From Prevotellaceae bacterium (GTDB taxonomy: Bacteria; Bacteroidota; Bacteroidia; Bacteroidales; UBA932): 8,369 nt of DNA. Position numbers and translations under genes: made by a program. Location: NCBI GenBank assembly GCA_031257455.1, contig JAIROQ010000202.1:1-8369 (forward strand), written 5' to 3'. Each line of letters opens with the position of its first letter. Positions within the stretch are counted from its first letter, which is position 1. Under the pieces are notes generated by a model, which had not been told where the DNA came from, searched no databases, and was given only the letters and a program-made list of their open reading frames with translations. Below are positions 4,610-8,369 of the stretch, piece by piece.

Positions 4610-7429
4610 TTAAAATGTAGCGGATAAAGTAAGCAGGAAATTTCGTCCGGGATGATACGAGCGGGTGGTTTGCCGGCGTTCCTGCACAACGCCGGCGGCG
4701 TCCGTGAATTTGGGGTATTGCACCCATTCCACCGGCTCGGCGAAGATATCCCTCACTGCGCCCCGCAGTTCAAACGCTTTGCTCAAACGCACGGTAAGGG
4801 TGAAATCCACGAGATTTCGCGACTGCTCGTGCAAATCGGGAATATCGTTGTTGATACTGTCGCCGCCAACGCGCCCCAACCCGATGATGCGTTCCCCGAT
4901 ACGGTTGTAAAAAAGGCCGGCGCTCAACAGTCCGTTGGGCAAACGGTAGAACAGGCCGGCATTGATGATATAGGGCGATTGTCCCTGCATGGGGCGGTCA
5001 TGGTTGCGGCTGTTTTCTTCAAAATGTACTTTACTGCCGACCAGCGTAACATTGAGCGTAGTCGTCCAGCCGGTCAGTCCGATGTCGTCAAGCGATTTCC
5101 GCGCATCTATTTCCACGCCGAAATTATTTGCGCCGACCGCATTGTCATAGGAATACTGGATTGCGCCGCCGGCTTCAAAGAAGGTCAATTCAATGGGGTT
5201 TTGAAAGCGTTTGAAAAAAAGCGCGAGGCTGATGATATCTTCCTCCGAAGGATACCATTCGTAGCGCACATCAAGGTTATGGATGGTCGCCTGCTTCAAA
5301 TCGGGATTGCCGGAAAACAGGCTGAACAGGTCGAAATCGTAGTATGTCGAAGCCGTGAGTTCCCGCAGTTCCTGCCGGTTTACGCTGATGCCGTATGCCA
5401 GCCGCAACAGCGACCGGCGGGTAAGAGCATAGGAGGCATTGAATGACGGGAAAAAATTATTGTACGGATAATTGTCGTAACGTTTCTTGTCGGTAGCTAT
5501 TTGCGTATAGGCCGTCATGCGGGTGGCGCAGTGTTCAAAGCGCACGCCCATGTAAAAGTGGAAACGGCGGAAAGGCAAATTCACGGCGGCATAACCGGCC
5601 AGCAGCCTGTTGGCGGCGTCGTAGTTGTCGGTATTATCCGTTTCGTCCCGTAGGTACATTTTGCCGGGTGCGCCCCAATATTCCGGCAACATCAGGCGGT
5701 CGGTGGGCAGCATTTCAAATCCGGCAGGCAGCGTATTGCCCGACAGATTCCATGTATAGGAAAAATTCCGCGTCCGGTACGACCGCACCGTATAAGCGCC
5801 ATACGCGCCGGCTTTCAGCTCCGCCGGCTGCCCGTCCCATGCGACATTGATTTTGCGGACATAATTCACCGCGCCGGAAAACACCGATTCGTCCAGTGCG
5901 GTAAAGTAGCGCGAAATCTCGCTCCGGTCAACGGCATATTCATATATGCCGTTCGACTGGTCTTTCCGGCGTTCGACAATGCGGCGGTCGGGCTGGTAGC
6001 GGTTGGAGTAGGCATAGCCGAGATGCCAGGACAGGTCGTTCTTTTCCTCGTTGAAAAGATGCGTTCCCGACACTTGCCCGCTGTAGGACGTGCGGCTCTG
6101 GTAAGCATATTCTTCCTGCTGCTGTTCATAATATCCGCTGACGTTCCGCCATCCCTCGCGCCATGTGTAACGGCTACGCCCCAACTGGTTGAACAGGTTG
6201 CGAAATTCATAGCGGTGCACCGCGCCGTTCCTGCTTTTCGGGAAAAGCATAAAATTCGCCATGCCGCCCCATTTCACATCGTTGGTATAAAGCTGGTCGG
6301 TATAGTTGAAACGATATACCGGCGCATCGGTCGCCGCACTGTAAACCCCGAACTGCGCATTCTCCATATCGCGGACGGTTTTATTCGCATAACTGTAATT
6401 CAATGCCAGCGACAGCCCCATTTCCATACGTTCGCTCCGGCGGCTGCGGTTGAACGCCACATTCAGGCGCTGGTCCGGCAGGGGGATGACGGTTTGCACC
6501 GTCCAGTCGTTGTTAAAACCGGCATGGGTTACACGGTTAATTTCCGCCAAATTTGCGGAGAGGTCGTTGTTCATGCGCGAAGGCACGTTTTTCAGTTGCC
6601 GTACGCCACTGTCGAAGCCGAGCCAGTCGCTGCCGCTACCCCCGCCCTGCTTGAAATCCCTGAAATGCGTTTCCGAATGGATACCCGAGCCGTAGGACGC
6701 CTGTACACTGTTATTACCGGTAACGGCTTTGGTGCGGATTAACACAAATCCGCCGGCATAATCCGCCGGATATTCGGCAGCGGGCGTTTTTACAATCATC
6801 ATATTGTCGATTTGCGAGCCGGGAATCATGTCGAACGAAAAAGCGCGTGCGTCCGCTTCCGCACTGGGCAGCGCCATGCCGTTTAACCAGGCGTTGCTGT
6901 ACCGTTGCGCCAGCCCGCGAATAACCACAAAACGGTCGCCGATAATCGAGATGCCCGGAATCCGCTTGACCACCTCAGCCGCATCGCGGTCTTGCGTGCG
7001 GGCAATCGTCTGGGACGAAACGCCGCTCATCACCACAGACGCCGCCTTCATCGCCGACAACACCGCTATATCCGAATGGCGGCGGCGTACGGCGGTTACG
7101 GTCACTTCGCTGAGGCGCACATCGGCTGCCGTCATCTCGGCATTGACTTCAATGGTTTCGTTATCTTCCACCGCCACATTTTCAATCGACAGGGACTGGT
7201 AGGATATATAGGAGAAAACAAGCGTATAAACGCCTTTGGGCAGCCGCAGCGAATAATGACCGTCAGGGTCGGCGGCTACGCCTGTTCCGGCCACAAACAC
7301 CGTAGCGCCCGGCAACGGCTCGCGCGTCTGCTGGTCAATGACCGTACCCGTGATGACAGCCGTTTGCGCCGACAATGTAGAAAAAGAAAAAGAAGCAGCA
7401 AGGAATAAAATACGCCGGAAGGTAATCAT
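4610..7429 (-). CDS. TonB-dependent outer-membrane receptor
   Basis: 939 residues from ATG 7429. An earlier in-frame TTG at 7465 would add 12 residues ahead of the signal peptide and overlaps the promoter-like site, so I reject it. Signal peptide MITFRRILFLAASFSF..., cut near Q22. Residues 24-100 are a CarboxypepD_reg-like beta-sandwich (ITGTVIDQQTREPLPGATVFV, then DGHYSLRLPKGVYTLVFSYISYQ). LSEVTVTA at 106-113 is a TonB-box-like segment. The plug spans about 130-236 and includes RIPGI, RGLAQRYSNAWLNGMALPS and KTPAAEYPADYAGGFVLIRTK. From about 240 to the end is the 22-strand-type beta-barrel, rich in alternating aromatic residues and ending in Phe. Length and domain order are normal for the family. 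It lacks the long N-terminal layout I associate with SusC, and the partner is not SusD, so glycan uptake should not be assumed. It imports or binds an unknown ligand using TonB-ExbBD energy. First gene of an operon with the lipoprotein at 3060-4589. Confidence 0.95.
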   Translation of the reverse strand: MITFRRILFLAASFSFSTLSAQTAVITGTVIDQQTREPLPGATVFVAGTGVAADPDGHYSLRLPKGVYTLVFSYISYQSLSIENVAVEDNETIEVNAEMTAADVRLSEVTVTAVRRRHSDIAVLSAMKAASVVMSGVSSQTIARTQDRDAAEVVKRIPGISIIGDRFVVIRGLAQRYSNAWLNGMALPSAEADARAFSFDMIPGSQIDNMMIVKTPAAEYPADYAGGFVLIRTKAVTGNNSVQASYGSGIHSETHFRDFKQGGGSGSDWLGFDSGVRQLKNVPSRMNNDLSANLAEINRVTHAGFNNDWTVQTVIPLPDQRLNVAFNRSRRSERMEMGLSLALNYSYANKTVRDMENAQFGVYSAATDAPVYRFNYTDQLYTNDVKWGGMANFMLFPKSRNGAVHRYEFRNLFNQLGRSRYTWREGWRNVSGYYEQQQEEYAYQSRTSYSGQVSGTHLFNEEKNDLSWHLGYAYSNRYQPDRRIVERRKDQSNGIYEYAVDRSEISRYFTALDESVFSGAVNYVRKINVAWDGQPAELKAGAYGAYTVRSYRTRNFSYTWNLSGNTLPAGFEMLPTDRLMLPEYWGAPGKMYLRDETDNTDNYDAANRLLAGYAAVNLPFRRFHFYMGVRFEHCATRMTAYTQIATDKKRYDNYPYNNFFPSFNASYALTRRSLLRLAYGISVNRQELRELTASTYYDFDLFSLFSGNPDLKQATIHNLDVRYEWYPSEEDIISLALFFKRFQNPIELTFFEAGGAIQYSYDNAVGANNFGVEIDARKSLDDIGLTGWTTTLNVTLVGSKVHFEENSRNHDRPMQGQSPYIINAGLFYRLPNGLLSAGLFYNRIGERIIGLGRVGGDSINNDIPDLHEQSRNLVDFTLTVRLSKAFELRGAVRDIFAEPVEWVQYPKFTDAAGVVQERRQTTRSYHPGRNFLLTLSATF

Positions 7430-7462
7430 ATAATATAGGTGTAAACAATTTTTATCCGGGTG

Positions 7463-7491
7463 CAAAGTAAGCGCATCCTGTTTACGAACAA
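7463..7491 (-). promoter_or_regulatory. Candidate promoter of the receptor operon
   Basis: On the minus strand, TTG (7489-7491) is followed by 18 bases and TTACTTTG (7470-7463), one mismatch from the Bacteroidota -7 consensus TAnnTTTG. The spacing equals that of the site at 2891-2919. It would give a leader of about 30 bases before the ATG at 7429. No operator-like palindrome is evident between it and the start. Confidence 0.45.
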
Positions 7492-7520
7492 GTGTCTATT
7501 TTATTACGAAATTATTCCAT

Positions 7521-7543
7521 TTAGGAATTACGAATTAGGAATT
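7521..7543. repeat. AATTAGGAATT word repeat
   Basis: TTAGGAATTACGAA (7521-7534) is followed directly by TTAGGAATT (7535-7543), with a related ATTACGAAATTA just before (7503-7514). This is short low-complexity DNA of the type repeated elsewhere in the window, lying upstream of the receptor promoter. No function can be assigned. Confidence 0.4.
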
Positions 7544-7585
7544 GTGCAAATCAGTAGTAAAAACCTCGTATCAATTCAGGAAGAG

Positions 7586-7762
7586 AAACCTTATTTTTAC
7601 CTTATTTAAAAAACAAAACAACCTTAGTAGCCACAATGATATATCCTCCCTATAACCTTATTACCTTATTCCATATTTAATAAGGCAATAAGGTTTGGGG
7701 GGCGTGTTGTTCAACGGCTACTAAGGTTGTTTTGTCAGGAAAATAAGGTGAAAATAAGGTTT
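7586..7762. repeat. 177-bp nested inverted-repeat element (MITE-like)
   Basis: Outer arms 7586-7632 and 7716-7762 are 47 bp each and match as reverse complements at 41 of 47 positions without gaps. The terminal 12 and the inner 20 bases are perfect; mismatches cluster at five adjacent positions in the middle. Inside lies a second inverted repeat, 7654-7670 with 7679-7695 (17 bp, one mismatch, 8-base loop). Each arm is itself built from the word ACCTTATT or its relatives, occurring twice per arm in both the outer and inner repeats. There is no room for a transposase, and I see no clear target-site duplication at the edges. A non-autonomous mobile repeat or a large cruciform/RNA hairpin are the main readings. 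It lies between the TonB-gene tail and the receptor promoter. Confidence 0.8.
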
Positions 7763-7833
7763 TAAAGATGCATTTCTCCTGAATGCCGGCAAATACTGAT
7801 TTAACTGCTGATGCGCATAAATTAGAAATTGAA

Positions 7834-8043
7834 ACTTCTACGGGCTCCCGTAAGACCTCTACGGGCTCCCGTGAGACCCCTACGGGCTTCCGTGAGACCT
7901 CTACGGGCTTCCGTGAGACCTCTACGGGCTCCCGTGAGACCTCTACGGGCTTCAGTGAGACCTCTACGGGATACCGTAGAACCTTCACGGGATACCGTGA
8001 AACCTTCACGGGCTTCCGTGAAATCTCTACGGGACGCCGTTTT
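7834..8043. repeat. Ten tandem 21-bp units with internal dyad symmetry
   Basis: Exactly ten units of 21 bp, starting at 7834, 7855, 7876, 7897, 7918, 7939, 7960, 7981, 8002 and 8023. Each has an ACGGG core and, in nearly all, a facing CCGT (CTACGGG...CCGTGAG type), giving a short hairpin per unit with a 2-4 base loop. Units 7, 8 and 9 are perfect 7-bp stems: TCTACGG/CCGTAGA in unit 7 and TTCACGG/CCGTGAA in units 8 and 9. Two stem positions change on both sides at once between unit 7 and unit 8. Because 21 is a multiple of three, frames on both strands stay open and give heptad peptides (VEVSREP on minus, TSTGSRE on plus). I regard these as a by-product, though a repeat-protein ORF at 7677-8009 is not excluded. 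The array begins 13 bases past the stop codon of the TonB-domain gene, so it lies in that gene's 3' region. Confidence 0.9.
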
Positions 8044-8056
8044 AAATTACCTGCGA

Positions 8057-8369
8057 TTATTTCAGCGAGAAAGATACCGGAAGAATAAAGCGGACAGCTA
8101 CCGGCTCTCCGTTGAGTTTACCGGGCGTCCATTTCGATTTCGACATGGCTTTCACAATGCGTATCGCTTCCGCATCCAGTAGCCGGTCAACGCTTTTTGT
8201 CACTTTTATATCATCCATTTTGCCATCAGCGAGGATAATAAATTCTACGACTACCCGTCCCTGTATATTCTTTTTTGCCGCTTCTATGGGATATTTCAGG
8301 TTGGCTCTGACAAACTCCGAGAGCTTGGCCACTCCGCCGGGGTATTCGGGTTGCACATCTACTGCGCCG
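8057..8369 (-). CDS. TonB C-terminal domain protein (5' end outside window)
   Basis: Partial gene: 103 residues from the right window edge to TAA at 8057-8059. The frame is open to the edge (GAVDVQPEYPGG...), so the GTG at 8356 is almost certainly internal. The sequence is a complete TonB_C domain as found in Bacteroidota: PEYPGGVAKLSEFV, LKYPIEAAKKNIQGRVVVEFII, DGKMDDIKVTKSVDRLLDAEAIRIVKAM, KWTPGKLNGEPVAVRFILPVSF. The domain contacts the TonB box of outer-membrane receptors and passes on proton-motive energy from ExbBD. The missing N-terminus decides whether this is a classical TonB with one membrane segment, or a fusion such as a BlaR1/M56-peptidase-TonB protein, common in this phylum. It is codirectional with the receptor operon, but about 630 bp of repeat-rich DNA lies between, so co-transcription is doubtful. 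Confidence 0.93.
   Translation of the reverse strand, partial: GAVDVQPEYPGGVAKLSEFVRANLKYPIEAAKKNIQGRVVVEFIILADGKMDDIKVTKSVDRLLDAEAIRIVKAMSKSKWTPGKLNGEPVAVRFILPVSFSLK

Noticed and set aside
3060..4727. Lipoprotein reading frame extended to an upstream start (555 aa)
   Set aside because: The extra 46 residues overlap the receptor's 3' end and would place the lipoprotein signal internally. The start at 4589 or 4595 gives a proper lipobox.
4652..5446. Long plus-strand ORF of 264 aa opposite the receptor gene
   Set aside because: It is antisense to a well-supported beta-barrel coding sequence, has no signal or domain, and is a frame shadow. The same holds for plus-strand ORFs at 6023-6742 and 3582-4289.
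7677..8009. Minus-strand ORF of 110 aa with VEVSREP heptad repeats
   Set aside because: Most of it is the 21-bp array, where both strands stay open because the unit is a multiple of three. It starts inside the array, has no signal or leader, and its C-terminus is the inverted-repeat element. Not firmly excluded.
7834..8043. CRISPR array
   Set aside because: The 21-bp units are directly adjacent with no unique spacers, and no cas gene is visible.

Overview
The window looks like chromosomal DNA from a member of the Bacteroidota, most likely the order Bacteroidales. It encodes a carboxypeptidase-regulatory-domain TonB-dependent receptor, a lipoprotein with an acidic stretch after the lipid-bearing cysteine, a TonB C-terminal domain and a secreted Ig-like protein. 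Gene starts lack clear Shine-Dalgarno sequences and are preceded by A-rich leaders. Two promoter-like sites resemble the Bacteroidota -33/-7 consensus (TTG, 18 bases, then TAnnTTTG). The species cannot be named from sequence alone. All credible genes lie on the minus strand, so transcription runs from right to left.

Right to left: (1) 8057-8369 is the C-terminal end of a TonB-type energy transducer, cut by the window edge. (2) 7430-8056 is a gene-poor interval holding ten tandem 21-bp units with internal dyad symmetry (7834-8043), a 177-bp element of nested inverted repeats (7586-7762), a short word repeat and a candidate promoter (7463-7491). (3) 4610-7429 is a 939-residue TonB-dependent outer-membrane receptor. 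It is followed after 20 bp by (4) 3060-4589, a 509-residue lipoprotein with beta-helix-like sequence and several Asp-rich motifs, and then by a strong intrinsic terminator (2961-2996). Receptor and lipoprotein form a two-gene operon, probably an outer-membrane uptake or binding system of unknown ligand. The TonB fragment upstream fits energising such a receptor, but this link is inferred only from closeness and family.

(5) 2396-2960 begins with a second promoter-like site just past the terminator (2891-2919). It then holds an AT-rich, structured stretch with two long inverted repeats and no convincing gene. (6) 2144-2395 may encode an 83-residue secreted peptide whose coding sequence contains eight tandem 7-bp words. 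(7) 476-1879 encodes a 467-residue secreted protein with two Ig/PKD-like domains and a Cys-rich C-terminus. It is flanked on both sides by a short hairpin plus five 8-bp repeats in direct orientation. (8) 1-475 has no gene I can support and is mostly interspersed and low-complexity repeats.

The most unusual feature is the density and variety of intergenic repeats: 7-bp, 8-bp and 21-bp tandem units, nested inverted repeats, and two similarly built long-loop inverted repeats (2000-2093 and 2430-2520) that share an identical 12-bp end. No CRISPR array, tRNA, rRNA, transposase or integrase was recognised.
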